Origin: Euclidia mi
Taxonomy: Eukaryota; Arthropoda; Insecta; Lepidoptera; Erebidae
Assembly (NCBI GenBank): GCA_944739405.2
Contig: OX123190.2
Coordinates: 27,006,807-27,070,806 of the forward strand
Direction of reading: 5' to 3'
Length of the DNA stretch: 64,000 bases
Both the position numbers and the translations under genes were made by a program. Shown in pieces: positions 1 to 9,947 of this stretch. The notes beneath the pieces are model-generated. The model searched no databases. It was not told the origin of the DNA and saw only the letters and a program-made list of their open reading frames with translations. Within the stretch, counting starts at the first letter, position 1, and each line of letters starts with the position of its first letter.

Positions 1-1570
1 CCACTTCTCTGTAACCTGTAATCTAACCTTGAACCCTCCAGTAAAGAACTGAGAGGGTTCATGGCTAAGCATAACCAAAGGGGACTCAGACTGTCGCCCT
101 GAAAAATCCCCCGCTCAATTTTAATACGTTCGCCGTTCTCCTGGATCCTTCGGCATCCTGGATAGCAAAGAGTCGTATTCCATTGCCCCATACATGACTT
201 TAAGAAGGTGCGTAGAGTTGTATTTACTTTATACAACTCTAACACCCTCAAAAGCCATGTATGCGGCACGGAGTCATACGCTTTCTTATAATCTATCCAA
301 CATGCCGCCAGATCCTTTCGGTTACGGCGAACTTGTTGGCTAATGGCCATGTCAATGAGGAGGAGCTCCTTAGTACCACGAGCCCCCTTCCTACATCCAT
401 TCTGAGAGGCTGACATAATTGAATTATAGTCTTCAACATGTTTAGCTATTTTAGCTCTCAGAATAGATGTAAGAAGTTTATAGACCGATGGTAAACATGT
501 TATCGGTCTATAATTGCCGGGCTCGCTAGTACTGCCTGTCTTATGGAGCAGGTGGGTAATTCCAGTCGTCATGAATGTTGGCAACGACCCAGATTCCACA
601 GCTGATTGGAATTGAGATGCCAAGCGTTCATGCGAACTGCGTAGCCATTTTAGCTAGAAATTGTGCAGCCCGTCCAACCCTGGAGATTTCCAATTCGCTA
701 ATGGATGGACTGCTTCTGAAACGTCCTGGCTAGAAATGGCCACACATTCCATTTCGGGAATATGTTCGCATGCACGCTCGACATCTCGCATCCAATCACC
801 TTCAGTATGACTAATAGGCATCGACCAGATGCTACGCCAAAACATGGCTGTGGCGTCCGCATCCGGCCGCTGCACATTAGTCACACATTGGTCTGGTCGC
901 TCTCAGCTTCTGTATACCCACCTCTGGTCCCTCTGGAATGTACGATTAATGAGATACCGGTCCACACGTTTTTTGAATCTACGAATTCGGTTTGCCCATG
1001 CATAGACTTTCTGTTTTAGGAAGTCAATGCGCTCTGTGACGCGAGGACTAATATTAGTCCCCACAAAGGCCCGTTTCACACAGCGCATTACCCTGGGCCG
1101 TGTATTCCCCGCCCTAAAACAGATCAGCTTGCCAATAAGTGCCCTTGCCTCGGCAATACGCCTCTCAATCCTGTACTGCCACGCCGGTACAGCAGACCTT
1201 TGTCGTATAACAGTGTTAGATTCAGGGAACTTAACACCTGCTATACGACATGCTCCCACGGCAGCACAGTACAGGATTGAATGAGTATCACCGAGATCCT
1301 AACTTTTATCTAATTAATTAGATAATAACGAGTCAAGAGCACTTACCAGCGCTATATTTCGCCTATGCATAGGCAACCGCGGCAGACGAGGTCTAATCAT
1401 GGGTGGCGTGTGCCGGTAGTCCCTAATAGCACATTCCAAAGCGTCCTTTACCTCCTTATTGCACTGGGTACTTACATTATCAGCCATGTCATCCTCCTCC
1501 TCGACAGCGCTGCCACCGGTGGTGCGTTTGGTGTCGGCGTTAGCGTAGACCGGACGGGATTGACATGTCT
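1..1570 (-). pseudogene. R4/Dong-like non-LTR retrotransposon ORF, decayed, 3' part beyond window
   Basis: One reading frame on the minus strand can be followed from about 1560 down to position 1, broken by stops near 1314, 1260-1300, 903 and 652. The N-terminal part (1314-1550) is hydrophilic and contains RPRLPRLP. The segment 903-1259 contains VPAWQYRIERRIAEARALIG and GNTRPRVMR. The RT begins with NWKSPGLDGLHNF (around 660). It continues with QNGCRKGARGTKELLLIDMA (about 330-410), WIDYKKAYDSVPHTWLL (about 250-300) and the block FQGDSLSPLW (about 80-110). This order and wording match the R4/Dong group of LINEs, which carry a C-terminal restriction-like endonuclease; that domain would lie left of position 1 and is not visible. 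Such proteins perform target-primed reverse transcription in the nucleus. The stop in HNF*LKW looks like a TGG to TAG change. Family level is confident, exact clade less so. Confidence 0.72.
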
Positions 1571-1589
1571 CGAAATGAAATGAAATGAA

Positions 1590-1621
<32 letters not shown>

Positions 1622-1680
1622 GAAAAATGAAAAATGAAAAATGAAAAATGAAAAATGAAAAATGAAATGAAATGAAAAAT
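1571..1680. repeat. (AAAAATG)n / (AAATG)n microsatellite
   Basis: The plus strand shows about a dozen imperfect 7-bp AAAAATG units flanked on both sides by 5-bp AAATG units. It lies at the 5' (upstream) edge of the R4/Dong-like ORF and creates an artificial Phe/His-rich frame on the minus strand. Nothing suggests the frame is translated. Confidence 0.9.
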
Positions 1681-2488
1681 TGTTTATTGCTTTCACAACC
1701 AAACAAACATAATTATAGGCAAACAGAAACACAAAAATACAAAAAAAAAAGAATAGAACATCGATGTCAGATTCACGATAAACATATCAGGATTAGGTCG
1801 TGATGGCAATAGGATCCCGTTTAGCATGATACCAGACATGCTGGCACTGATTTTCTACGGGACCCTAATAGTGAACTCACGAAGGCGCAAAGCAGTGGCC
1901 AAATACGATGAAGATGATACATAATTATAGATACATTATCAAAACTTAACATGCCTAAGTCTTAAAAGAATAACATCACGCATTAACGGTGCGAGCGCGG
2001 GGGGCATGAGGCGGGATCGACGTCGCTTCAACTGGGGGAAAAAAGAGACAACCGACCTTTGCAACCGACAGACCGCTCACCGCACGCGTCGCGCGTACGC
2101 GCGCTGCGCTGCAAATTTACAAGATCGTAGTACAATATCGAAAACATTAAATTATGAAATTAAATAGCTTTATCAGCCGTACTATTAATAGTGTAGCACA
2201 TTTACTTTTTAAAATAAATATCATCGAAGTCGTTACATCTCGTTGTTTAACACTAATAACACTATGGATCGTCGAGGAACTAATTGTTTACCAACAGTTG
2301 ACAGCGGAGCCCGATGGCCACACTCCATAGTTAAGTGTACATAAATAATTAACAATAGCTAAGTACCAAATTATACCATAAGAACAGTGAGAAATAAAGT
2401 GTCGTGTCAGTTACAAAGCCCTCATTAGAAAAAATACAATAGGGTATTTGACTACAAAAAACCAATTAGTCCGTCAGTTAGATTATCG
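1681..2488. other. Non-coding stretch, no recognised feature
   Basis: Mostly AT-rich sequence with a short GC-rich patch rich in CG dinucleotides at about 1985-2110. I see no reading frame, tRNA or repeat I can name. Confidence 0.5.
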
Positions 2489-2707
2489 AAAAATATTGGA
2501 CACGTATTTTTTCTTTTATCGAATCGGTAAAAAATTACGAAGATAAAACGCATCAAAGATGGAGAAACGTATAAGAGTGGGGGCTTGTAACGTCACTTGC
2601 CAGTAAAAAGTGTACTGGCAAGTGACGTCACACGAGTTTTCAGCGAAGTTTGTCCTCTTAATTTTTTGTTTACGCGACTAAAGAAAATATACGTGTCCAA
2701 TATTTTT
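2489..2707. mobile_element. Foldback/MITE-like element with 25-bp terminal inverted repeats and central hairpin
   Basis: The left end AAAAATATTGGACACGTATT (starting 2489) is matched in inverse orientation by the right end finishing at 2707; 24 of 25 positions pair. Near the centre is a perfect 16-bp inverted repeat, 2590-2605 against 2613-2628, around a 7-nt loop, built on ACGTCACTTGCCAGTA. The 219-bp body has no coding capacity. Terminal inverted repeats with short length fit a miniature DNA transposon or foldback element. I could not find a clear target-site duplication, so the exact ends and superfamily are open. Confidence 0.6.
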
Positions 2708-2775
2708 GGGAAATCTATCCCAACCAGTACCTGCATCCATGCGCAGCTCCACTTCTAGCAAAGCATTCCTCAGTA

Positions 2776-2970
2776 TCATATAAATGACGTGTTCAAATTA
2801 ACCATATTTAGCTTCCGTTGCGCGTCAGTAAGATACCTACGTAAATGAATTTTAAAAGTACCAATTGTTCTTAGAGATCTTATAGGCGGGGGTAGGTTAT
2901 TCCAAATTTTGGAGGCCGCATAACGGAAGCTACCTCTAAATGCAGCTGTTTTGTGAGTCAATATAGACAT
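2776..2970 (-). pseudogene. C-terminal fragment of a CR1/L2/Jockey-group LINE ORF2
   Basis: A 64-codon minus-strand frame contains AAFRGSFRYAASKIWNNLPP followed by IRSLRTIGTFKIHLRRYL. This is the usual C-terminus after the RT thumb in this LINE group. The same signature (AAFRGSFKITATHCWNDLPP) closes the longer fragment at 5624-6545, so the two belong to related families. Everything upstream of the tail is missing, so this is a severe 5' truncation, as usual for LINE insertions. Confidence 0.65.
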
Positions 2971-3376
2971 TGAAATTAAACTACAGTTTACGGATTTTAT
3001 CGCGTTGTATTGGTTTCACTAAGTTATTACATTTGAAACTAAAGATCTAGAAACTATATTTTTAAATTATTACTAGCCAACGTTTCGAATTCTTTACAGA
3101 ATTCATGTTCACGGCAGACTGAGGTGATATTTGTCTTTTTCTTGAATGTATAAGTTATCTCAAAGTACCCGAACATTTTTCAACTACTGGTGTTACTATT
3201 TACGCAGAATGAGCTCACAGTGTCCTTAGGTCTTCTGGTGACTTTGTCCTTCTTGGGTTTCATTAGCCTTATGACAGGGTCCCAAGCTGGAGGAACATTC
3301 CAACCATCTTCCCTATTGAAATTAGGGTGTTTTTTAATTTCAATAGCCTCTCGTATCATCCTTGGAAGAAAACAAT
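2971..3376. other. Unassigned sequence upstream of Helitron copy 1
   Basis: No coding frame is recognisable. A 65-codon plus-strand frame (3190-3387) has no domain I know. It is not shared with the other Helitron copies, so it lies outside the Helitron homology. Confidence 0.4.
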
Positions 3377-4663
3377 GCCATGTTTAATTTTCCATCGATT
3401 TAGAGAGCGCCGTAACAACCGTTTGTGGTGTGTCACGTAACAGTGATAAGGTAAACGTGCTCAAGGATTGCTCTCTGATCGTATGGGATGAGCGTACGAT
3501 GACCAATAGGAAGGCAGTTGAGGCCGTGGACAAAACTCTGCAGGAAATCCGCAGGAACGAGCATTTGATGGGTGGTCACAGTTCTGTTCAGTGACGATTC
3601 CCGACAAACGCTTCCCGTAGTGACGCGGGGATCGAGGACTGACGAGGTGAGTGCTTCGTTTAAATGATCTTTGTTGTGGTCACGAGTTTGTACGCTGCGC
3701 TTGACCATTGATATGAGAGCTCGGCTCGGCGTCAATGCACGTGCTCAACAATTATCCGATGTCCTTCTAAGTCTTGGCGAAGGAACTCTACCAGAGGAGA
3801 GATGTGGACAGGTCCTGCTTCCAGAGTCTCTCAGTAGAGTTGTATACCGTAATAGCAGAATTCTTGAGTGTGTGAGCGGGCTATTTTGACGCCCAAAAAT
3901 GATCAGGCTGTAGTAATTAACGGATGCATTCCCTCGGAAATTGAGGGGATTGAAGTGGTCTACACCTCTATAAACACTGTCGTCAAGCAAGATGACGCTA
4001 CACATTATCCCGTGGAATTTCTGAATTCCCTGTCAGCAAGTGAACTTCCAGCGCATACCATCCAGGTCGGTGTCGCGATTTTGCTTCTTCGGAAACCTAT
4101 CTCCTCCGAAGTTGTGTAACGTGACCCGCCTTAAAGTCATCTCGCTTCAAGGCGGAAATTCTTACGGGTTGTGGCGTCGGCGAGGCAGTATTTTTACCAC
4201 GCATTCCTCTCATACCTCATAACTTCTCGTTCCCGTTCAAGAGCATACAGTTCCCCGTGAGTGTGTGCTTCGCGATATCATCAATAAGTCACAGAGGCAG
4301 ACACTGAGGGCAGCGGGTGTCCTGTACGCCGCTTGCTCCCGCGTCACCAGTCCTCTCTTTACTCTCACAGACTCTCTTTACATTTTGGCTGCGGAGAGCC
4401 AAACCACTAATGTTGTTTATCGAGAAGTCCTATAAGTATGTATTTTTACCCTATTCTGTATTCATTATTTTCTCTATCTGCTTCAGTCACAACTTATGAC
4501 TTAAATCAGCAGAATCACCATAAAGTCATTCATTCTGTAGATTTGGAATGTAAAGAAGAAACGGGTAAATGAATGTTATTTTAAAAGGTATAACCGTAGG
4601 TATTTATTTAATAATTTGGTGCTGTATAGCGTTCACGCAGACGACGTTGCAGGCAACAGCTAG
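3377..4663 (+). mobile_element. Helitron copy 1, 5'-truncated, with broken Pif1-like helicase
   Basis: Homology to copies 2 and 3 starts at about 3377 and ends at CTAG (4660-4663) followed by T, the expected 3' terminus of a Helitron (CTRR with insertion before T). A short stem GTTGC-AG-GCAAC lies just before the end. Pieces of the C-terminal half of a Helitron Pif1-family helicase appear in several frames: LIVWDER (near 3480), LTIDMRARLGVNARA (3700s), ERAILTPKNDQAVVINGCIP (3868 on), HYPVEFLNSLSASELPAHTI, PPKLCNVTRLKVISL (4100s) and a partial motif VI region near 4290. In intact elements the helicase partners with a Rep nuclease for rolling-circle transposition; no Rep domain is present. The Walker A region is missing through truncation. 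It is almost identical to copy 2 in inverse orientation. Confidence 0.85.
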
Positions 4664-4684
4664 TAATCGTAATAATTACACAAC

Positions 4685-4775
4685 GATTTCTCCTAGGTAG
4701 AAAACGAACCCACGCCCACTAAGAGCTTCACCTTAACACTAAGAATGGTAACCACTTGACCAACAAGAATGTCAA
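4685..4775 (-). mobile_element. tRNA-derived SINE head
   Basis: Read on the minus strand from about 4770, the sequence has a box-A-like TGGTCAAGTGG, a tRNA-sized gap, then a box-B-like GGGTTCGTTTTC. This is the layout of an internal RNA polymerase III promoter from a tRNA-derived SINE. The acceptor stem is not paired well enough for a functional tRNA. It sits within about 25 bp of the Helitron copy 1 terminus. Confidence 0.45.
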
Positions 4776-4854
4776 AGTTACTTTCATTTCATCAAAAGTC
4801 AACAATAATCACAAATCGTTAGCAATATCTATGGTACTTCTAAGCCATATCCCA

Positions 4855-4901
4855 AAAGAAGAAGAAAGAAGAAGAAAGAAGAAAGAAAAGAAAAGAAAAA
4901 C
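4855..4901. repeat. (GAA)n / (GAAA)n purine microsatellite
   Basis: An uninterrupted run of A and G built from GAA and GAAA units on the plus strand. Confidence 0.85.
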
Positions 4902-4959
4902 CAATTTATTCTGTTTAAGTTTTTGACAGAAATATAAAATATAAAAACTAACATCCTAT

Positions 4960-5070
4960 TAACATAAACAGAATCGGTTCCCAACTCAGCATATTGCCAT
5001 CTTGAGACACAAGATGGCGCTGGTATTCTGTTGGGACCGTTGTATTAATAAATAAATAAAATAAATATGT
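4960..5070. repeat. Hairpin-bearing repeat tail with (TAAA)n
   Basis: GCCATCTTG (4996-5004) pairs perfectly with CAAGATGGC (5010-5018) around a 5-nt loop, and an outer pair ACAGAAT/ATTCTGT brackets it. It is followed by TAAATAAATAAAATAAATA, a typical short-repeat tail of a retroposon. I recall similar CATCTTGAGACA-containing tails in lepidopteran genomes, but that is memory rather than a search. Confidence 0.45.
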
Positions 5071-5623
5071 ATATTACGGATACAAACAAAAAAATACATG
5101 CTGCACAAGTGAGTTAAATCTTAAAACTAAATACATGACTGGACAGCCTCCACCATGGTCACTTGTCTCTGGTTTGGGCGTGCACGGCACGTCCATGTCT
5201 CTTTTTTATCTGTGCACGCGCTGATCGCGCGGAGTTTAAAAGTTGGAATTAGACGCCAAGCCAATGTGACAATGGTGGAAACCAACAATAATAATTTAGG
5301 AGACAATTTTAAATTTAAAAACGTGTTTAACATGCTTATTTGTGAACCATTACAATATATGTACATCATTATCATAGACCTATATATCGGATCATTTGCT
5401 TTAAGTGTCTTCAGTGGGTCAAATCAAAACGTTATTATTATATGGGAGTACATTACCTTAACACAGTTTTGTTTGAGCCGAGCAAAAGGAAATGAAAATA
5501 CCAACAATAAGCACTGGCCTAGTACATATATGTAAGAAATACGTCGCTGGCTGGTTGAATGACAATACAGTCATGCAGTGAGAAATCTGAGCTTGTTTGC
5601 TGTGTTGTGGTAAGTTGTTAAAA
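5071..5623. other. Unassigned stretch with a weak inverted-repeat pair
   Basis: A 126-codon plus-strand frame (5155-5535) shows no domain. Imperfect inverted motifs CCACCATGGTCACTTG (about 5149) and GTGACAATGGTGG (about 5266) bracket about 130 bp. I cannot assign either. Confidence 0.35.
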
Positions 5624-6545
5624 TTAAAGCTGAACCTGTTGTTTTAGGAGATGTTGCCTGTATTTTCTACTAAAACTGTACCTTGATTTCAGGGTTCTTA
5701 AAGGTGGTGGCAGGTCATTCCAACAGTGAGTTGCAGTTATTTTAAAACTACCACGAAAGGCAGCTGTTCGGTGTCTTGGCATAACCAGTAGGTAAGTAGA
5801 CCCTCTCGTATTGTGTTTATTGAGGTCGCTGGACCATGTTAGTTTATTAAAGAGATATTTGGGCCTACCCGTAGACACAACACCGAAAAGAAGGGAGGCC
5901 AGGTGTAGTTGCCTGCGAGATGACATCCTGAGGATTCTGTTTTTATTTAGTATGGGTGTGATATGTGAGCGTGGTGGCACATTAAAGCAGAATCGTGCAC
6001 ATGCATTTTGCACCCGCTGTATTAACCTTTCAGTTCGGCTTAGCAGACAGGCACCATATACCGTGTCTGCATAATTAAGTTTGGACAAGATCAATGTTTC
6101 ACATAGGAGAATACGCATGTCTTCGCTAATATAGGGTCGAATCTGATAGAGTAGTTTCAACCTATAAAAACAGTTTTGCACTGCCCCTGCAATGTGAGTT
6201 TCAAAGTGCAAGCACTGGTCAAATATAACACCTAGGTTCCGTGCCTCTAGTACCTGTTCTATTTGACAGCCTTTGATCCTCACATCCAGCTCACACTCCC
6301 GCACTCTGCTCACCATCTCCCTAGTGCCAATGAACAAAAACTTAGACTTGTTTGGGTTAAGTATTAGACAGCTTCTGCTTGCCCAGTCTGATATATTGTC
6401 TAAATCTTTATTCATCTCACCCACAGACTCCGAGCAGCTCTCCGGCCTACAGGACACGTACAATTGGATGTCGTCGGCATACAGGTGGAATCTAGCATGC
6501 GTTATAGTTCTACCTATGTCTGCTGTATAAATTATATATAAATTA
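5624..6545 (-). pseudogene. Reverse transcriptase C-terminal half, CR1/L2/Jockey-group LINE
   Basis: An uninterrupted minus-strand frame carries the catalytic box FHLYADDIQLYVS near its start. It continues with DLDNISDWASRSCLILNPNK and LGVIFDQCLHFETHI, then the thumb/connection region and the tail AAFRGSFKITATHCWNDLPP. The frame before YTADIGRT (about 6535) has no RT palm motifs, so the insertion is 5'-truncated just before the YADD box. About 300 residues remain without stops, which makes it one of the younger LINE pieces here. An intact protein would reverse transcribe the element RNA at a nicked target. Confidence 0.75.
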
Positions 6546-6651
6546 TGAACAGAAGAATTAGATAATGCATTTATTTTTATAACATACACAACAGTTAAAT
6601 AACATAAACACAGACACTACAAAATAGCAAGCAGGTATGCTATAAAAACGA

Positions 6652-6719
6652 GGTTACCACTCAGTCTTATGTTGATTATGGCAAAGACCATAAATCAACC
6701 CTAATCTTAGGCGGTAACC
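6652..6719. repeat. Nested inverted repeat
   Basis: The outer arms GGTTACC (6652-6658) and GGTAACC (6713-6719) are perfectly complementary. Inside, GTTGATTATGG (6671-6681) pairs with CCATAAATCAAC (6688-6699) with a single-base bulge around a 6-nt loop. An (AAAT)n tract follows at 6787-6824, so this may be the tail of a retroposon. Confidence 0.55.
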
Positions 6720-6824
6720 CCAGGTGATGATCACAGATATCAGACACCCATGGCATTAAGTCCGCCTGTATACGCTCTGTATATAAAGGTTTAAATAAAT
6801 AAATAAAATAAATAAACATAAAAA

Positions 6825-9470
6825 CATAATTAAGGTAATAAAGCTTGCATTTGGCGTAAACAATATAGCATGCTGTTTTTCAGTAACGCTAACCGGTTTT
6901 CGAATGCTGGTTTGGCCAGGAATGCATCTCGCTTATGCACACAGTGGCGTCTCGCTTGTTCGATTATGCAACGGCGAATTGCGAGAGAACCACTCGACCA
7001 TCATTCAGCCTTCGCGCTGCCCGAGAATGGCTGCCGCGCGGCCAAAACGAACAATTTAAAAATATTAACAGCCACGGGCATCTGTACGAAGACATAGTAG
7101 TATATATTAAGACTATGTTAACTTATACTAAGACACAAAAACAGGAGAACATGTTTGTTGCCACGAAAATCCCAAATATTCAGTGGAAAAGAGGTACATT
7201 TTAAAAGGTATTTGCATATATTAGAATAATATGTAGACATTTATACACCTGCAACATTACTTCACCCATACGTACTGAGACATTTACATACATATATATA
7301 CATAATAATATGCACATGTATATAGATATATTATATATGTACATATACACACACATAAACATGCATTTCTTTTTATTGCCTATATTTCTATCAGCCCTTC
7401 ACTAGCTCCACCACAGCCCAAAGCTGTTATCAATACAAACCATTAATCTCGTCCGAGAACATGCAATGTCTTGCTTCTTAGATAGCATTAAGTTTGATAT
7501 ATTGAAATGTCAGTACTGTTATAATAAACTGGGTGTCCGATTGTATGCGTTTGTGTTCCTGACAGCCGCTAAGATCACGTTGCAAGCTACAGGCTGTTGC
7601 TTGAGTGGATATAAGTTATTTGATCAACGTCTCTAAGAACTTGTCGAGTTTTGTGGTAAAACTGCCGGATGTATCGTAATTAATTATCATCAAGTCATAG
7701 AGATAAAAAAAGGTTTACACAATTTAAGTGCCATGTTCTTAGCAGAATATGTTTTCAAGTTAAAATCTTTTCGAATTTCTATTTTGTACAAAGTCATCTC
7801 CTGGCTAAACTAGCTATAACGTATTTTTTAAATAACTATTATCAAAGGTTCTATTTGCAAAGATTATGGGTAATATATTAGTATAACATAAAATGTTTTT
7901 TTATCAACTAGAGTGCGCCTGAACCTTATTTTTTAATATAACCATTTCTTGCCGATCCCGCGGGTACAGTGGGAAATCCCTTCTAAGCGCACCCCAACGG
8001 TTCCCAAGAAATTTCGTCTTCTTGCGCCCAATAGTTTTGACTGTGTGTTATCTGTCAGACACCCAGTAACACAAGAATGTTAATAATTATTAAAAAAACC
8101 GGAGCATTTGTTTTTGTAATTATTAAATATATTGGATGCGATTTGCGTGATCATTAATTTCCATTTTCAAATGGCTCTTGGAAATAATTCTCCCGATAAA
8201 TATTGGAAAAGTAATAATTTCACACATTCATGTCCCATGCGGCAAATTATTTCACCGTACTTTATTGACGGATAGCTGGGCAATAGAACTATCAGCCCTT
8301 TGATACACCTAAACAAAAAACTTTATGAAAACAAATATAGACTCAGGTATAACTTGTACATTCATGTCAAACGCTACATCGCCGCTGACGGAAATCTTTT
8401 GGACGGCTGCTAATAAAACAAGATACAGATCTCAAACAAGAAAAGGGGAGAGCGTTGCCCAGCAATGGGACGAATTGTAGGCTCAAAATAACAAATGAAA
8501 CTCATAAATATAACAGCGAAGTAGCTTGTCGACTTCTACCCGACTATATTTCTTCTAACCGATATCTCTCAGACGTGGCTGTTGCGAACTATAGTGGGTT
8601 TTGTTCGTTTGTTAGGAGTAATCTACCAACCGCTAAATGAATTGATGTCGCTTCGTACTCGGGAATTGTAAAGGATTTTAAATCTTGTTGTTAATAAATA
8701 AGGTGGAGTTTCTGTTGTGGCTTAGCGCTTTAGTGTTCTGAAGATCTTTATATTATGATTGTAAGAGTCAATTGAAGCGTTGTAAGGTAAATTAAAGATT
8801 ATTCCTAATTTTAGAGTTACTTTCTAGACCTTAAAACACATACCTACTTACTTATTGTGTCTTTTGATAATTTCTTTGTTTTCACCATACCTACTGTAAA
8901 ATCAAGTTCTTAGTGACTTGATAATAATTACGTTTGGTATCTTCAAAAGAAAAGTAGCTCTTTTTGTCACTATTGTTTCCTAACATATAAATCGTATATT
9001 ATACGTATAAATAGAATTTCGTCTTCATATTACTCAGATCCTATATACAAATATTCAACGAAGCTACCCACTAACACATTCATATCATTGAATAATTAAA
9101 GGAGACTGTGATTCAGAACACAGGTAAATGACTAGCAAACCAACAATGTAATCCTGACGGCTAATCAAATATAATTTTTAGCGGTAATCTAGCGATAAAT
9201 GTGACATCGAATATCACCCTGTACAATATAAACCGCAAAATTAGGTGTCCCATGAATGATAATCACCTATGTGGCTTATTTGTAGTACTGATTGCACAAT
9301 CAACAGATCAATCAATTTGTATTTGTTCGTGATTTAATTCAGATGTCACAATCTGTGTGAAATGTGCCACATGTACGATAACTGACGTATGCATAGGGTT
9401 AATCTTCAATTATTTACGTAAACAATGCTGTACGGCTGTAGACTAAGTTGGAGGTCTCGATATGTTATGT
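6825..9470. other. Long non-coding stretch
   Basis: No convincing coding region. Two overlapping plus-strand frames at 6870-7204 have no recognisable domain and look spurious. Positions 7270-7372 are a TATA/CATA-rich low-complexity tract. The rest is ordinary AT-rich sequence. Confidence 0.5.
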
Positions 9471-9704
9471 TAAGCGAGTTGGATGGTGAAATAAAATGCT
9501 TGTAGGATTTGTTTCATGCGCTTTGTGTTTTTGATACTGGTGGATCTGAGACTGCAGATGCCAACACATTCCAGAAACTTCTACGATAAATCCTTCGCTG
9601 TTCAAGCTGTCCGTTTGTGGAATGCGCTGCCGGTCGAAATTAGGCAAGCTAAATCATTGAACATTTTAAACAATGCACTAAAGAAGCACTATTTGTCATT
9701 GTAA
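9471..9704 (+). pseudogene. C-terminal tail of a CR1/L2/Jockey-group LINE ORF2
   Basis: The plus-strand frame ends SFAVQAVRLWNALPVEIRQA followed by KSLNILNNALKKHYLSL and a stop. This is the generic C-terminus of this LINE group (aromatic-WN-LP-IR). A short run of A follows the stop, fitting a LINE 3' end. Only about 60 residues are left. Confidence 0.6.
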
Positions 9705-9791
9705 AAAAAAAATTATCTCTGTATTTGTGTTCATATTATATGTATGTATATGTATTATATTTATATATATCATATATATATTTATATGTAT

Positions 9792-9864
9792 GTATCATAT
9801 TATACATAATATGATACATACATACGTTACCTACGTTATACATAACGTATAACGTAGGTAACGT
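9792..9864. repeat. Two adjacent perfect hairpins
   Basis: GTATCATATTAT (9792-9803) pairs with ATAATATGATAC (9806-9817). Immediately after, ACGTTACCTACGTTATAC (9824-9841) pairs over all 18 bases with 9847-9864 around the 5-nt loop ATAAC. The right arm of the second hairpin is also the left edge of the repeat block shared with 16167-16560. Confidence 0.8.
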
Positions 9865-9947
9865 AGGAGAATATGGGCGTTCTTCGTTCTTCAGGTCTTC
9901 CTCCATCGTACATTTCAGGTAAATAAGACTCGGTATATACTCAATAG
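9847..9947. repeat. Left part of repeat block A, interrupted by LINE copy 1
   Basis: This matches 16167-16275 nearly base for base, ending in GTATATACTCAATAG. The rest of the block resumes at 12186. The uninterrupted version at 16167-16560 is the pre-insertion site. The identity of the block itself is unknown. Confidence 0.85.

Noticed and set aside
1314..1732. Phe/His-rich minus-strand protein frame
   Set aside because: Its middle is just the AAAAATG microsatellite; only the C-terminal part belongs to the R4/Dong-like ORF.
3045..3125. Possible hammerhead-ribozyme-like core on the minus strand (CTGTAAAGAATTCGAAACG near an element end)
   Set aside because: The conserved CTGATGA core is not matched and no convincing three-stem fold or cleavage triplet was found.
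5155..5535. 126-codon plus-strand frame
   Set aside because: No domain, low-complexity asparagine run, no promoter or splice context; likely chance.
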